The notes under the pieces: model-generated | Database searches by the model: none | What the model was told of the DNA's origin: nothing | What the model saw: the letters and a program-made list of their open reading frames with translations, nothing else | Position numbers and translations under genes: made by a program | NCBI GenBank assembly: GCA_040954595.2 | Contig: CM082587.2 | Coordinates: forward strand, 8,804,001-8,868,000 | Length of the DNA stretch: 64,000 bases | Reading direction: 5' to 3' | Source of the DNA: Balanoglossus misakiensis | Lineage: Eukaryota > Hemichordata | In this document: piece after piece, positions 1 to 13,300 of the stretch | How the letters are laid out: every line of letters starts with the position of its first letter | Position numbering within the stretch: the first letter of the stretch is position 1

Positions 1-3000
1 CGAAGAAACCTACCTGCAGCCGTCGCCACAGTGATCGATTATTGCATGATAATACATTAAACGTTAACAACAATATTTTCCTTCACTTGATTGAGAATGT
101 ATTGCCGATTACCTTGTTGCCGGCAAAATAAAAGTGGGATTTTTCAATGTTGATATGTAATTGAGATAAAATAGTCTCTGTTGAAAGCGTGCTCAAATAA
201 CAAATAAAAGTCATTTTAAATCTCCTGAATTATTATGATCAATACTTGTCATGCATCACACGTATTATCAGTTTTCTCCGGCCAATTTCATCACGGAAGG
301 ACACACACTAGTCACGTGGTCATTGTGTGAAATTCAATTTGATAGAGCTCCTTTGGTGACCGGAATCAGACACAAATGTTCAGTGGGGGTTTTTGCACAC
401 GCCCACGGCAAAATGCGTGCCTAGGCACACAGAAAAGACGGCATTGAAACCAGACGGCAAAATATTACAGAAAGTAAAAATTTCCGAAACTGTGAACGGC
501 GCCTGTTGTCAATAGACAGTTGGTAAACATTTTTCATGAAGAAATGTTAATTTCAATACCGCTAAAGTCAAGTAAAACTTAATTGACCAAGCAGCACGCT
601 CGAAATGTCCAATCACAGCCAGTCCAGACCCCTTTCGTCAGTTTAGCGCCAGCAGCGTTAGAAAACGTAACGGGGTAGGGAACCAGACTGGCAGGGGACT
701 GGACTCGACTAGTACACTATCTATGGTTCGACCTGGGGCCTACTCGAACGGCTTATCCAAGCAATGTTACGAGAACCTGTGGGCTGAATATGCGTTCAAC
801 TGACGAACATTACAAAAAAGACAGAATCACAAAATAGGAAGTAAATATACGTTAATATTTTTCGGATAATATTGTCTAAGTTGTCTAAGGTAGAGCGTGT
901 CAATAGCATGCAACATGTGTCATTTCAAAATGTGTGGCGCTTTGGAAAGCAAATAATTGATTACAGTGCATCCATGCCAAGTTGCAAGTTTGTTTGCATT
1001 GTTCTATACCTGTGGTGACATGGTAAAGAATCTGAACAATCAAAAATAACCTTACGAGAGAGTGCTGCATAACCACGCAGTCTTGGAAGGCTGTTCCTGA
1101 TTGGTAAGATTTTTGACAGCTCAATCTGCATGCTATCAACAACTGTGATCAGTTGGTTTCACCTGTTGTTATATCCTTAACACCTCCTTCCATTTACACT
1201 TCTGTCTATTTAGCATATTGCTCAAGGTATTTGCATAACAATAAAACCTTGCCGTTGATGTTCAGTTCGTTTATCGTTCTCCATATCCCACGCTCTCTAT
1301 ACTTTCCGCTCCGCCATTTTCGCTCGTTTTTCAGTTATTTTCGATTAGTTTAGGTAAATTTTTCGTATTTTTCAGCTCCGTTTTCACTATTATATTTCTA
1401 AGATCAGGTTAGTTTTCATTCAGTTATCGTTTTCAGTTATATTTCTTCCAAATTTCTTAGTTTTTCAGTTTAGATAGATTAGTTTAGTATACATTAGTTC
1501 CGTTTATTATTAGATTTGTTAGTTATTATATTTTCTTATTTCTTATTAGTTATATTATTAGTATTTTAGTTAGTTAGTTTGTTAGTCAGTTTGTTTGTTT
1601 ATTTGTTAGTCAGTAGTTAGTTGTAGAATTAGTATTTCATCGTTCATAGTTTTCCTCTGCGGACTTGGGCCAATAGGATTGAAGTAAGTATAATATTTAT
1701 CGTTACTGATTTTTCGTTGTGTTTGCGTGCAGCTACCCTTCGGTAGCTGCGTCATTACGGTATCGGCCTGCATTATGTGTGTTCTCGCTCGCGTTGTGCA
1801 TGACGCATCCGTCTTGTACACAGAGAATCCATAAGCAATAACGTTGTATAGAAAGAATGGCAGGGCCGGTTTTTGTTGCGACAATTTGCTATGTTTTCTG
1901 CTTGAGTTACGTGTTGAAATAATGGCAGCCGGGCGTCTTCGAAATTGAGTGCAGCAAGACTGGGCCAAAATACTGAGTCAAACCAAAACAATACACGGTA
2001 CAAAGCAGTAAGTCGGACCAATTGACATCATAAGATTGTCGTGAACCGTAAAAGGCCCACCTATATCATATTGACTAACTCCAGACAGTAGAACTAATTA
2101 CATGGCCTAAACATTAGCGTCGAACAAAGTATTGAGCTACACCCGTACACCCTGAATAGATCCACGTGGAGGACAGCAACCAATCGAGTATACATCACAT
2201 AACAAGCGCTTTAAATTTGTCTTTTCCCCATACGTTGCTAGAAAACCCACGTCTGCTATTGTCATTTTCATGCACGTTTAGGCCTAGGTGTACGCATAGC
2301 CCAGTCAAATGAATTGAAATTTAATGGTAGAAAACAATTGAATGGCCAACGTGCTCAATTTCGAGATAAACTCCATTGAATATGTTCATCCATGGGGAAA
2401 ACAGAAAATTGTTGACTCGGTGGTTTTTAGTATTTTTATGATCGATTAATTTCACGACCTTGAATTTCAAAACAGAGCACATTAACCCCATGCATTTTAT
2501 TACCGATCAAAACATTTGCTTAATGCAAAGGTGAATAAGCAACCAGCAATAAAGAGAAATGACAAGACTTTCAATTTTGAAAAATATTCTCGCATAAGTA
2601 TTCTCGCGTACTTGCTCCGTGTCTATAGCATATGTCACATTTTTAGACAAATGAACGAACTTCGCTTTTCTGCTTGGAAATATTTAGGGCTATTTGGGCC
2701 TATTGGTTTTCGCTGTGCAGCAATTAGGGTATATTTTTATAGGGTCACTGTCTATGCTTCAGGGCTGTTTTTCACCACACTGAATGATGTCGAAGCTTAG
2801 CGAGTGCCATCGAGCGATAGGTTTTCCAGTCTTAGAAAATCCAAACGTAAACACACCAAGTTTTCTGCCAGGTGTTTGTATTTTAATTTCTGGGGTTGAC
2901 AACCGGTTATGCATGCAATAACTGTGTGTGGTGCAGTTCGTTTCATTTGTAGCCTTACTCGGACTGTATTTTGCAGACACACGTGTTAAACTCGGTTGTC

Positions 3001-3138
3001 AGCATTGACAACCCATAGATAAAATGGCATAGATCAGTGCAGGCCCATATTCCCGTCCGCAGTTCATTTTCAAGATTATTTTCATAGTACAGTATTATAC
3101 TAATTACATGTATATGTAGAACGCCCTCAACGCGGGGT
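1..3138. other. No supported gene; AT-rich intergenic DNA
   Basis: No exon chain could be built here. Short open stretches lack convincing splice sites or protein-like composition. Near positions 1-20 the minus strand reads like a splice donor (CTGCAG followed by GTAGGT), so a minus-strand exon may abut the left edge, but too little is visible to support it. Positions about 1,330-1,640 are a T-rich low-complexity tract. Confidence 0.5.
1330..1640. repeat. T-rich low-complexity tract (TTAG/TTAGTT-like)
   Basis: The plus strand is dominated by T with recurrent TTAG, TTAGTT and TTTGTT words, an imperfect microsatellite-like composition. No coding signal is seen. Confidence 0.6.
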
Positions 3139-3151
3139 TGACCTTTGACCT
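3139..3151 (-). promoter_or_regulatory. DR1 nuclear-receptor-type motif
   Basis: The plus strand reads TGACCT T TGACCT, a perfect direct repeat of the hexamer AGGTCA with 1-nt spacing on the minus strand. DR1 is the known preferred site of RXR, PPAR and HNF4-type receptors. It lies about 600 bp upstream of the coding start of the 3.7 kb gene and outside the repeat arrays that carry the same motif. Binding is not shown. Confidence 0.4.
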
Positions 3152-3761
3152 GCCAATAAGGCATAAGACGAATGTCGGTGGTCACATGCATCAGAAGTAG
3201 TATTTCTGTTGATTTATTGTGTCTTCCACTCGAGTCATATCGAGATGAATCAAGGAGTCATGGTCCAAGCAATGATCAGACAGGTACAATACAGTTTTCA
3301 GCCACGTAGGGTATGATGTGACCTAGCTCTGGACTTATGCGCTGTTTGGGCTAGATGTGACCCAAATTTCTCAGTGTGTTGACCAATAAGGCGCGTAAGT
3401 TCACACCTTTGGTTATAATCCAGCAAACAGGCTTGGTTTGGCATTAGCTCTGCGTACAGGTCTGTGTGTTCGCGGTGTTCGCGGCGTTACACGGCCTCCA
3501 CCACAGTGTACGCAGAGCTAGGTTTGGCATGTGCCTGGTGAAATTCCTCCAACACCTCTCCAGGCCTTAAATAATGTTCGCTCCCTTAGCCAGCTGTAGT
3601 ACAATTCACTGTCTCTGAGACCTTACACCACCAACAATATTCAACTTGCAAGTTATCTTGTTAAAACGAGGAAGCATACCTGGTATGATACCAGTTTTTT
3701 TGAAATAATAAAATTTGTTATTTATAATCCTTGATGACATTTCGTTATTTTTTTTATAGAT

Positions 3762-6700
3762 ATGTTGGAATATTATTCCAGCAAGTACGGTTTGATCCGG
3801 CCAATGGAGCGATCAGAGGAAAGCTATAAGGTATGTTAATTTTGAAATGCAATTTAGCTTTAGAAACAATTAAAGCTGCCAGCAGCATTGTCCGGGCCCA
3901 AGCTCTATTATCTGATCTGATTATTAGATATGCACATAATTAATGAGTAGAAACATAATGCTGTGTTTTATCCCATGAAATATCAAGGTTATATCTATGT
4001 TTGGTGTTGATATAGTGTTAAGTAGGTCAGAGGTCACCCACAATTTGGGCAGAAAATTTTGACGCATAGTGGTCCATGTCCAACAAAAACCAGACCTCTA
4101 GCCCTTTTGGTTAGCCCGGAATTAGGTATGTACATAAATAATGAGTTAAGCAGGTGTCACAGGTGACCCAAAACTTTGGCTTTTCATTATGGCCCCATAC
4201 CTCCAAACGCCAAGGCTGTATCTGCTGTGGATGTCGAGATATGCAAAAGTAGGTCAAAGGTCACCCAACATTTGGGCAAAAAAAATTGACCCAATACTGG
4301 TTCATGTCCAACAAAAACCAAACCTCTAGGTCTATTGGTTCATCTGTAATTAAGTATGCACATATTTAATGAGGTCAGCAGAGGTCAAAGGGGTCATGAA
4401 AAGTAGCAAAATTTTTTGATCACATACAAATCCACATACATCAAAAACCAAAATGATAGCCCTATAGGTTAGCCTGGAATTAGATATGCAGAAAAAAAAC
4501 TATGTGTCAAAAGTAGGTCAAAGGTCATTGCCAAAATTACCAAAATATTTGGGGTAGGTCCTGGCAGGGGTGATACCAATGTGCACAAAAATCAAAACTC
4601 TGGTACATTTAGAACACGTAGTATGAGCTATATATGCATATATGCAGGTTCTTAAAAAAGTAGGTCAAAGGTCATGTGAAAATTGCCAAAATATTTGCAA
4701 CATATTCTAGTCATATGACGACTCATATCCATAAAAAGAATTTGTATGCTATCTATTTTTAGACTAGAAAAATGATTTATTAATTTTCGCTGGTTTTTAC
4801 AAAATCCAATATGGCCGCCATAATCTTCGACCAATCACAACGCTCTTCGCAAACTTGATAAACATCAGTTAGGTGATGTCATACCCTAAATCCCATGACT
4901 CGGTTATAGCCGGTTCTGGAGAAGAAGATTTTTGAAGATTTTACTGTACTTTTTCGAAAATCCAATATGGCGGCCAAAGTCACGTGACCGCTCAGGATTT
5001 TATTGTCAAACTTTGAAGGGCAAAGGACATGTGTACCATACACCAACTTTGAACTTGATTGGCCCTGTGGTTTTTGAGAAGAAGCCATTTAAAGATTTTC
5101 AGAAAATCCAATATGGCCGCCAGGTCACGTGACTAATTAAAAATTCAAGGGTTCAATGCACGACTACTCATTGACTTTGACCACTGTAGCAAGTTTCAGA
5201 AGTGTACCTGCAGCGGTGTCTGAGATCTCGTGGGTCAAAGAATTGACACAAGAATAAAGAAAGAAAGTAAAATTCCAACGAAACCAATACGGGCCCAAGC
5301 CTGGCTTGGCTTGGGCCCGTAAATATGTGATTTCACTTGTGGGTTACTGATAAGTTGGTATTTTACTACTAACACAAACATTGCAACCAGCAATCAGCCA
5401 GCATTGTTTCTAAAATTGGCGAAAAACTGATTTCTTGAAAGGCCGAAGAGCCTTATGACCATAATGGTTTTGTACTATGCACCACCCTAGCCCTGTTCCC
5501 CCAAATCATTGCTTCGAAATATAAACTTTGAGCATTCAGGACTTGATAATTGACACCATGCTGCAATTCCTGAAAGCGCCATTTCTGATATTCTTCCTAT
5601 TTCATTCACAGAGAATGAGGCGAAGGCAGAGATGTCTGAAACAATTTGGAGAGCGAGAGAGGCGTGTAGAAGCGTTGAGATGCATGGTAAGTGATTTACA
5701 ACAATTGCAGATAACCTGAAACTGAAGTGTCTTTTCATATCTGTAACCCAGAAATAGACAAACACATTTTGTTCACATATGGCACATGTAGCTTGCATAT
5801 GAATATCCGCTTTTTATATCTACTTGAAGCTTTTCGGATATAAGTAGGCTGACGGTGGCGCTCTTTTTTTCGCATGTGCCACCCACTGAAAATCTATCTG
5901 TGATTGGCTAGATCTCAAATTGCCATGGTAACTTTGGCTTATTCTCCATAAGTGACCGTATACCTTTAACGGAACCACTGATGATTATAGGACTAATCTT
6001 TATGGCAATATAACTGTAGCCATTGTACAGACTTTTATATAACAAATCCGAGTTTTTATGCATTGTTCAATGGGATTCTGCAATGATGCAAACAAAAGAA
6101 TAATTTTTGTGCTACATTCTGGCAAATGGGGATATAGCTAATACTAGTATGAATTTATGAGTGCCTAGGAAGGCTATCTGTGACATGGATGAACTGTACT
6201 ATGCGATCGAGTTGCACATAAGGTGGGTCATGGGCATTCAAATACATAACAGCGCCCTCTATCGGTTGGATATGTAAATGTCAAATTCGAACTAGTACCA
6301 AGGCTCACGAGTGTGAACAGTTAATTAAAGCAACATAAAGGAAATATTGGTAATTTTAAAAAGCGAAATTTTGGCACTTCAAAAAGACTCAGTGTACGAA
6401 GTCGTGTTGTAACAAGTTCTGCCTGCGTACTAGCCTGTCATCTGCACCAGGTCTAGAATGAGAAACCTAGATGTCAGAGAGAAAAGGCTTCCAAAATGAG
6501 CATTTAGGAACAAATTTTCATTTTATTTGATTGGGCTGGTCATAAAACTTCTCTGCAACCACACATTTTTTTGGTAAAACTTATAGAACATTTTCATCAG
6601 GTTGACCATTGTTTAATTTTAGAAGAAAACACCCAATTTTTGTTAATTTTAGTTGTTTATGGCCCCATTTTCTGGAAATTTTGCGGGGAACATGTTTTTC

Positions 6701-9673
6701 TCATTTTTTTTTCAAAAAAGGTACCTTACTTATGCGAAATGAAATAAACTTTTGAATTTTTGATATCTCCTAAGAGAAAATCATGATCTGAGACTGTTTT
6801 AAATGATGTCTGCGACCAGTATGGGCTATTAAATTCTTTGCGCACAACAGTTTGACAATGTTTGCAATTGTCTTGCAAATGATATCTACCGGTACATTGT
6901 CACAGTTGTAGTTTGTGACATGTCATTGACAATGCTATCTGGGACCAAGTATTGGAGACATATAGCTACAGTTCCCATCCCATTTGTGCTCTGTACACTA
7001 CACTCAATTATATACAGGATCGTCAGGGTGACTGCTGACTGCATGTGTGGTAGGCTCTGCAGACCTGAACGACTTTCACCAAATTGCTTATCACATGAAG
7101 CAGTGGAAGACTTCATTTGAAACTACTAAAGTGCTACTCACACATGTATACATGTACCAGTCACAGATAGCTTTCTGCAGTACCCTTACACTTGCTTTGT
7201 GATGGATGCCAGTAATTTCGCACACCAAAGAACACAGGCTTCAGAGAACAGACAATTTGTGGTCAAAAAATCAATTTTTCTAGCACTGCTTGTAAGATTG
7301 CCATGACACGTGACATTTCATTGGGCATGTTCCTAGTAAATGTTTTTACATTTCCATATATCTATATGGTGAGGTCATTATGGAGAAGGATTTGCTAATT
7401 CTATTTTTTGTATCATTTGAACTTAGACCAAGGATCCTCTAGAAGATCCTCCAGAAATGCCCGATGTAAGTAGCTTTGATTGTTCTGATCTCTTTTAGTC
7501 ATGTGTGCTTTCATACAATGTTTATAGTGCTACAGTATTGATTTGTTGATTGTATATTCACCAATTAATGCTCCTCGTGCATACTTTGCGGTATTTTCGT
7601 AATAACCTCATAGTATGTAAGTTTGCAATTTTGTGTGTGTTTTTTTTGTGTGTGTTGTGTTTTCTGTATCTATGTTCTCTACAAATAACTTTGTGTAAGA
7701 TCTGTATTTTGTATAGAGGTGCATTGTCACTTATCAGTTTTATTTTTACTTTCCAGCTCCAGGTTTTTTGGTGGGTGCTGGTCATGGTTCTTGCAGTGGT
7801 GTGTTGTGGTTTGGTAAGTAAGCACATGTTAAACTGTTATGACAATTTATGTTTGAAAACCACCACGCGTATCACCTTGATATTTGGAGTGCAGAGATCC
7901 TGCATGCTGGGCTGTAGATGTAAATATGTACCAGTATGTACACCTTCTGTAAAATTCATATGGGTACCTAAAACAATTTTAACTTGGTTGACATGACAAT
8001 ATTAGACAACTCTTCTAATTTGCATTATTCAAAATGGCCGCCAAAATCCTCTTTAACTTTTGGCCTTCTTGTCCCACGATTGTCAGATTGCTTTGAAATT
8101 TATGATATCAAAGTCTGATTTTGTGGCTTTTTTGTAATTTTTTATTAACATCAAGAGGATATAAAAAGGGTTTTTACATGTCATTTTTATCAGGGCTCAC
8201 TTACATTTTCACTCAGTGAAATTGGTACAACAAAACTAAAAATATCACGAAGTTGCATTGATTCAATAAAAAAATCCAAATAGCATGCGTGACTGACCAA
8301 AGTCTCCATCCTACCAAATTTCAGCAGAAGTAACTAAAGCGTTTTCAAACGGTGGATGTCAACGGCTCACAGCAAGTGTTATTGTATACAGAAAATCACA
8401 AAATTTCGAGACCCTATTTAAGACTGGGGGAGCTAATTCGAAACTGTCTGGATGAATCTTGCGTGGTGCACCTGACTTCGAGAGTACCTGTGTGCAAACA
8501 TTGGAAGCAGTCATCTTGGGCATGGCTGGATAGAAGTTTTATGCAAGATGGTGGGCCCGTACCTGACCCTTTCCTTTTAGCTAGTGCTGCCAGCCGTGGG
8601 AATGGGGCAGGGGATCAGACTACTGGATGCATTTCTCCTATAGGCAACATTTTAAACTTCTTTTGCTTTTTCCTCAGGTACTTCCCTTGGGTCAACATAA
8701 AAAAGACACATTAACCTTTCAACAACTGGAGAATTGGCAAATACAGAAGGAGAGGCTCCTAAAGCAACAACAACATTTACAGAACGAAATTGATTGGATA
8801 GACCAACAATCGACACTCTTAGAGGATTTCACTGTGCTTGAAAATATATTCACGACCTTGCAGGAGGAGACAAGGTAGGTGTGGTGTACACTTGGATATT
8901 TGTGTAAAGTTGAATATACATGATACTACAGTGGCACCTCTGTGCCTACAAAAATTGGCACAAAGTCTAAATTTGTCGTCAGAACTCTAATATTTGCAGT
9001 CACATTTTATGTTTTTCAGGACACAATTTCCATTTTCATTAGAGCGCACTCATAACATTTGCATATTGTAAATGTGGTAACTCATGACAGTAGTGTAGTC
9101 GTCATGTGCCACATGACTGGTCGGCCCAGCCTCAAGCACTTCAAAAATAGCAATATGTACTCAAAAGGAACGTGCCAACGAAATGTGGCAGTCAATAATT
9201 GTAGAAAGGAATTCAAGGGACAAAGTCTCTCTCTCACTGCCCTTTTTCCATTAATTATGTTTGATGGACACCATTTGTGTTATTCTACATGTGGACATGT
9301 AGTGAGTCAATGTTCGACATCACACAACTTCCATCCCACTTGTAGACACAAGAGTGAAAAAAACTCGCCAAATTTAATAATCGGTCTCTACCATTGGGGA
9401 GATTTTTACTCTTGTATCCTATAATAATTTTGGCAATTACTGAAAAGAACAGTAAATTGAGTTCGTTTGAGCTCATGAGTCTTGTGCGTACTATCAACTA
9501 TCTCTAATGTTGTACTGTCTTTGGTTTCTTTCAGCTGGGATGAGCTGCACGGCTCAATAGAAGCCAAGTTGTATTATGTTGAAAAATTAAACCACATGGA
9601 TGAGGTCCTCAACACAATGGCTGTAAAAACGCGACTATTGAAAATGTGGCTTGCCATGGACCCGGAACGTTGA
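3762..9673 (+). CDS. Six-exon gene: single-pass membrane coiled-coil protein, unknown family
   Basis: Coding exons: 3762-3830, 5612-5686, 7427-7465, 7757-7813, 8678-8874 and 9535-9673 (TGA at 9671). All junctions are GT-AG. The first four introns are phase 0 and the fifth is phase 2, and the frame stays open throughout, about 180 residues in all. Exon 2 is very basic (RMRRRQRC...). Exon 4 is one hydrophobic segment (VFWWVLVMVLAVVCCGL), probably the single membrane anchor. Exon 5 is Gln/Glu/Leu-rich and predicted coiled coil (LENWQIQKERLLKQQQHLQ). Exon 6 ends MAMDPER-like, in LAMDPER. The basic segment before the membrane suggests the N-terminus is cytoplasmic (inference). The ATG at 3762 lies 2 nt inside its exon, so a 5' UTR intron is likely; a 13-codon ATG exon at 3245-3283 ends at a donor but is out of phase. 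I do not recognise the family. Confidence 0.6.
3871..5325 (+). repeat. Non-autonomous repeat element with terminal GGGCCCAAGC inverted ends
   Basis: The element begins with TTAAAGCTGCCAGCAGCATT followed by CGGGCCCAAGC. It ends with a perfect 13-bp hairpin, ACGGGCCCAAGCC, loop TGGCTT, at 5289-5320, so the termini form a short inverted repeat. Inside are diverged repeats of a unit containing AGGTCA motifs and three copies of AAAATCCAATATGGCCGCC-like words near 4801, 4959 and 5103. It lies in intron 1 of the membrane-protein gene. Related copies in the opposite orientation lie at 38.9-39.6 and 43.2-44.3 kb, and a tail fragment at 28.9 kb. Confidence 0.65.
4024..4674 (+). promoter_or_regulatory. 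Cluster of DR1/DR4 nuclear-receptor-type motifs in a repeat
   Basis: AGGTCA direct repeats with 1-nt spacing occur at 4024-4036 (spacer G), 4251-4263, 4515-4527 and 4662-4674 (spacer A). A 4-nt-spaced pair sits at 4372-4387. All lie inside the repeat element in intron 1. DR1 and DR4 are known receptor half-site arrangements; activity here is untested. Confidence 0.5.
7854..8120 (+). repeat. Diverged fragment of two dispersed repeat families
   Basis: The left part (GAAAACCACCACGCG, then TATCACCTTGATATTTGG and a GCTGGGCTGTAGATG word) matches the core of the hairpin-headed repeat at 24.5, 38.4 and 53.5 kb. The right part (CATATGGGTACCTAAAACAA, then TTTGCATTATTCAAAATGGC) matches units of the satellite-like repeat at 36.7 and 40.7 kb. 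It lies in an intron. Confidence 0.5.
9222..9425. repeat. Dispersed repeat (CTCTCTCACTGCCC family)
   Basis: The segment starting GGGACAAAGTCTCTCTCTCA and including ATTATGTTTGATGGACACC and TTATTCTACATGTGGACA is shared with 22,748-23,030 and, in part, 32,223-32,400. It lies in the last intron of the membrane-protein gene and has no coding signal. Confidence 0.55.
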
Positions 9674-10191
9674 AAGGTAAATGGTGAATCTTGACCCAGT
9701 GTGTGACCTTAAATTTACATCCTGGCATTTTGTTGGTATGATTTAACCATTTCGAGTTTAAAGTCTGGATCAATCTACCTTACTTACTGAATCTGTGCAC
9801 TGTAAATCATCTCAAAATAAAATGTTTGAATATTGTCTATTACACAAAATGGAACATATTGTAATACATGTATGTTGAATTATGTATGGCACCATGCCAA
9901 CAAAACACGGGTGTTTCTAAAACTTGTAACGAGCAGAACCTACTGTAATGACCAATAATATGACCTTGAAATAGAATCGTTGTCATGTAGACTGTGTATA
10001 GTACAACTTGATGGACTCTTACATTTACATTATCTGACCTGTGTACTGCAAAGACAATAATGCCTGGAGTTATAAAGGGCGTTTGATCACAGAAGCTGTC
10101 TTTGTGTCACATGCAGTCGAATTACTCCTCATTTTACACCACCACCCCAAGCTCATCACTTATTTTCCTGCATCTGTTTGCTTTTTTTCAG

Positions 10192-10345
10192 ATCCACGAG
10201 TAACGTACTACCCCCGGTAGATGGTGTGTTGCAGGCTGGTGAACATCTCTGCCAACTGGCTGAGGAATTCGTAGAGATGATTTTGAACAGAAGTCCGACT
10301 ACATGTACAATGCAGCTTTCATTATGCCTTATCGGTCCACATGAG
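10192..10345 (+). CDS. Candidate alternative downstream exon
   Basis: A strong acceptor (TTTTTTTCAG) opens an exon that reads in phase 2 for 51 codons (SNVLPPVDGVLQAGEHLCQL...), ending at GAG before GTTGTA. The exon at 8678-8874 ends with a phase-2 donor, so it could splice here as well as to 9535. That would give an isoform with a different C-terminal part that lacks the 9535-9673 stop. The donor is weak (GTTGTA) and no phase-0 partner exon was identified with confidence. The function is unknown. Confidence 0.35.
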
Positions 10346-13300
10346 GTTGTATATATTTTTGTAAATTTTGTTAAGTGTACACATCTGTATTTGAACAGTT
10401 TTTTTATATATGGATATTAAGTTAGTTTTATTATAATTAGTTATAGTATAGTATAGATATTTTCTGTTTATTTGTTTGTTTGTTAGGTTGTTTGTTTGTT
10501 TGTTTGGTGTAAGTGTGTGTGTTCATATTTATTTATGAAGTGTTGGGTGTACCATATAATACCACGGCCACACTGATAAAAATTGAAACGTTTCAGAGAC
10601 ACTATTTGCCTTTTGTATACACAGATAATTGATCCTTTGACTCGCTTGTGTCCACACACACAAAATTTATGTATAGGCACTGAGGCTCGGTCCGATAGAT
10701 AATGGGTTTTGGAGTTATGTTAATCCTTACATCAGGTCTGGCTTTGCCGTCGCAGAATGATAACCCCTGATTCAAATTGCCCATTTGACATCAAACCATC
10801 AATATTCAGAAAAGATGTGAATTTTCTATGACTTCCAATTATTGTTTTCATAATGTACAGAAAAGTTTACATTGGATCACTTAATCATTCAGCAATCCAT
10901 TTTCTTTTGATTTTGAATATATCTAGTTTTGTTTACACTTCCCTGACTGTGTGCTTTACGATAAAATAGTACACTTGACGTCAGGGGTACCATGATGTGC
11001 AAATGTCCACTACCAAGCTTGGAGTAGGAATTCTTGAGCATTCATAAAGAAAGCAAATTTCTCTGTCATGCAATTTTGATTTTGAATACTAGTATATCTA
11101 ATTTTGTTTACACATGGTTCCATGACTGTGTGCTTTACGATACACATTTTCATTGATTTGTTTCACAATATAATCTAATGTGGCTGTTGGGCCATATTGG
11201 ATGGTATTGTGACGTGTTGTTTGCAGTGAGGTTTGATACAGCTCCCAGCAGACACCACTTTGTGTGAATTTCTTCATGTCATCGCCAATTTGTCACTTTT
11301 GTGGGTTATTTGTTTGGTGTTATGATTTCGCCCCTTTAACTGTCGATCCAGTAGAGACAGTGTCATTAACAATGGATTGCCATGCATAACTTGACGAGGA
11401 GAGTCCATGGAAAGTCAGTTTTATTCAAGAACTAGATTAGGTGGTGCCTTGAAGGACTAAATCGTAGAATTTGTAATAATAACAGTTGACCCTTTGATAC
11501 AAGGTGTCAGTAAAGAATTTGGAGTCGCTTACAGGCAAAAATTCAGAAAATGTGGATCATGAAAGTGAGAGTTCGTCCCTACAATGATTGGAAGTCTTCA
11601 TTCATGTTATAAAAACATGCGCAAATTAAAGAACATACGTAAGACAGTATGTTGTACGACATCTTTGGAGGACATATAAATAGAGTTTACTGCTTGGAAC
11701 AGCATTCCGTTGTATTGCCTTGTTAGCCTTTGTGTAAATTACAGGCTCTTGCTTCTAATACTTGTGTCAAACATTTTTCTACACCCACACTCATAGTGGG
11801 TGTATGGTTTGGGTGCTACTTCTACTTTCATACTCCTATGGCCCATGTGTGTCCTGACTTCAATATTGCAGAATCTTGTCTTAGAAATGTGGGTTTATGA
11901 GTGGAGCCACCAGCGCAGCTGTAATATTTGCACCCTTGTCCACTTAGCACAGATTATAACTGCTGTCTTGAAATCTAGCAATATTACTTTACCGACTGAA
12001 GAAGTGAATGGCTGATCTGTAACAGACATGCTCTATAACTTTGCTGACTTCTGCACCTGGGCTTCTGGGATACAGCTATATGTCACATATACCCCTATTG
12101 ATCAGAGTCAAGTGTACCGGTATAGGATGCCATTTGGGGATGCTGCAATCATGGATCACCACAGGGTTCCACCTGGAGGACAGTTAAACGTGGCTCACAA
12201 GGCAGAAATATGTACTGCAAATGGATTTCTCATTGGCTACCCATTGGCTGCCCATATGCTCTGTTCCTATAGTTTTAGCAGTTGTCAGAATTCCTTCTTC
12301 CTTGCCATCAGTGGCATACTATTCTTTCCACATTATGAAACTATCATTTTATAGGTTACCGGTATACATGTACATGTGCGTGTACGTATGATATTATGGA
12401 GGTGCAGGCAACACCTGTGGGGTATACGTCCACCTGTGTTCACTAAGATACATCTCTCAGCTGAGCCTCTGATCATAGTGATCATCTTCCTTGTGTCTTG
12501 TCTAATGAAACACACCATTTACTGGTATTGTCATTGATATCTCTGATATTGTCAGATCTGTCAGGTTGTGGGCAGCTGCATCTTTCTGAGACCTCTGGTT
12601 ATCTGAACTTGATGACAACCGTTTACTTGAAGCGGTAAGTTTTAATGGGATCTTATAGTCATTCAGCATACATGTATATCCAGAGCCAGTACGTACCACG
12701 CAATTGTAGGATATCTTACCCAGTGACTTAACTCTTTATCTATCAATTCTTCTGGTGGCCATTCAAAACCAGTCATTGTGTTAGATGACTGAGCTAACAC
12801 TAAAACAGATCACCTGCAGCGTCATTGCTTGTCTGGCTATTGCTCAGGCCAAATCACTCAAGTGTAAAACTTTTTCCATCAAAGATTAATGTACTGATTG
12901 GGAACTGGCTTCAAAATGCAGTGAAATGTATGGTGGCAATCACCTAATAAACATTCGTGCTTCACTGCAAGTCTTGATTTGGATCAGACCATTTTTCTGC
13001 ATGCCCAGGCAGTCCAGTTAAGTGTCGTGGGAATCCCACATAAACTTAGCTGCATGCAGTTCTGTCTTTTACTATATACCCAGAAAGCACATAGCCTATC
13101 CATTCAAGTAGTACTGGTAGCAGTGAGACAAGAACAGCCAATACCACATCAACTGGCCTGGCAAGAGCTCTGTTTAATTATTTCTCTCAACTCCTCTTGC
13201 TCAATGTACTCACTGGATCCTGTTCCCTCAGCCAATCCATTCACAGTTTGTAAACTACATGATGAATCTGTATGATGGCAGCTTTCTTTTCTCTTCTCTA

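Noticed and set aside
3245-3283. 13-codon ATG exon ending at a GTACAA donor, as start of the membrane-protein gene
   Set aside because: It ends in phase 0, but the exon at 3,760 stops in that phase; kept only as a possible untranslated exon.
7550-7996. 148-codon hydrophobic frame
   Set aside because: It spans an intron; only its 7757-7813 portion is the membrane exon of the gene, bounded by clear splice sites.
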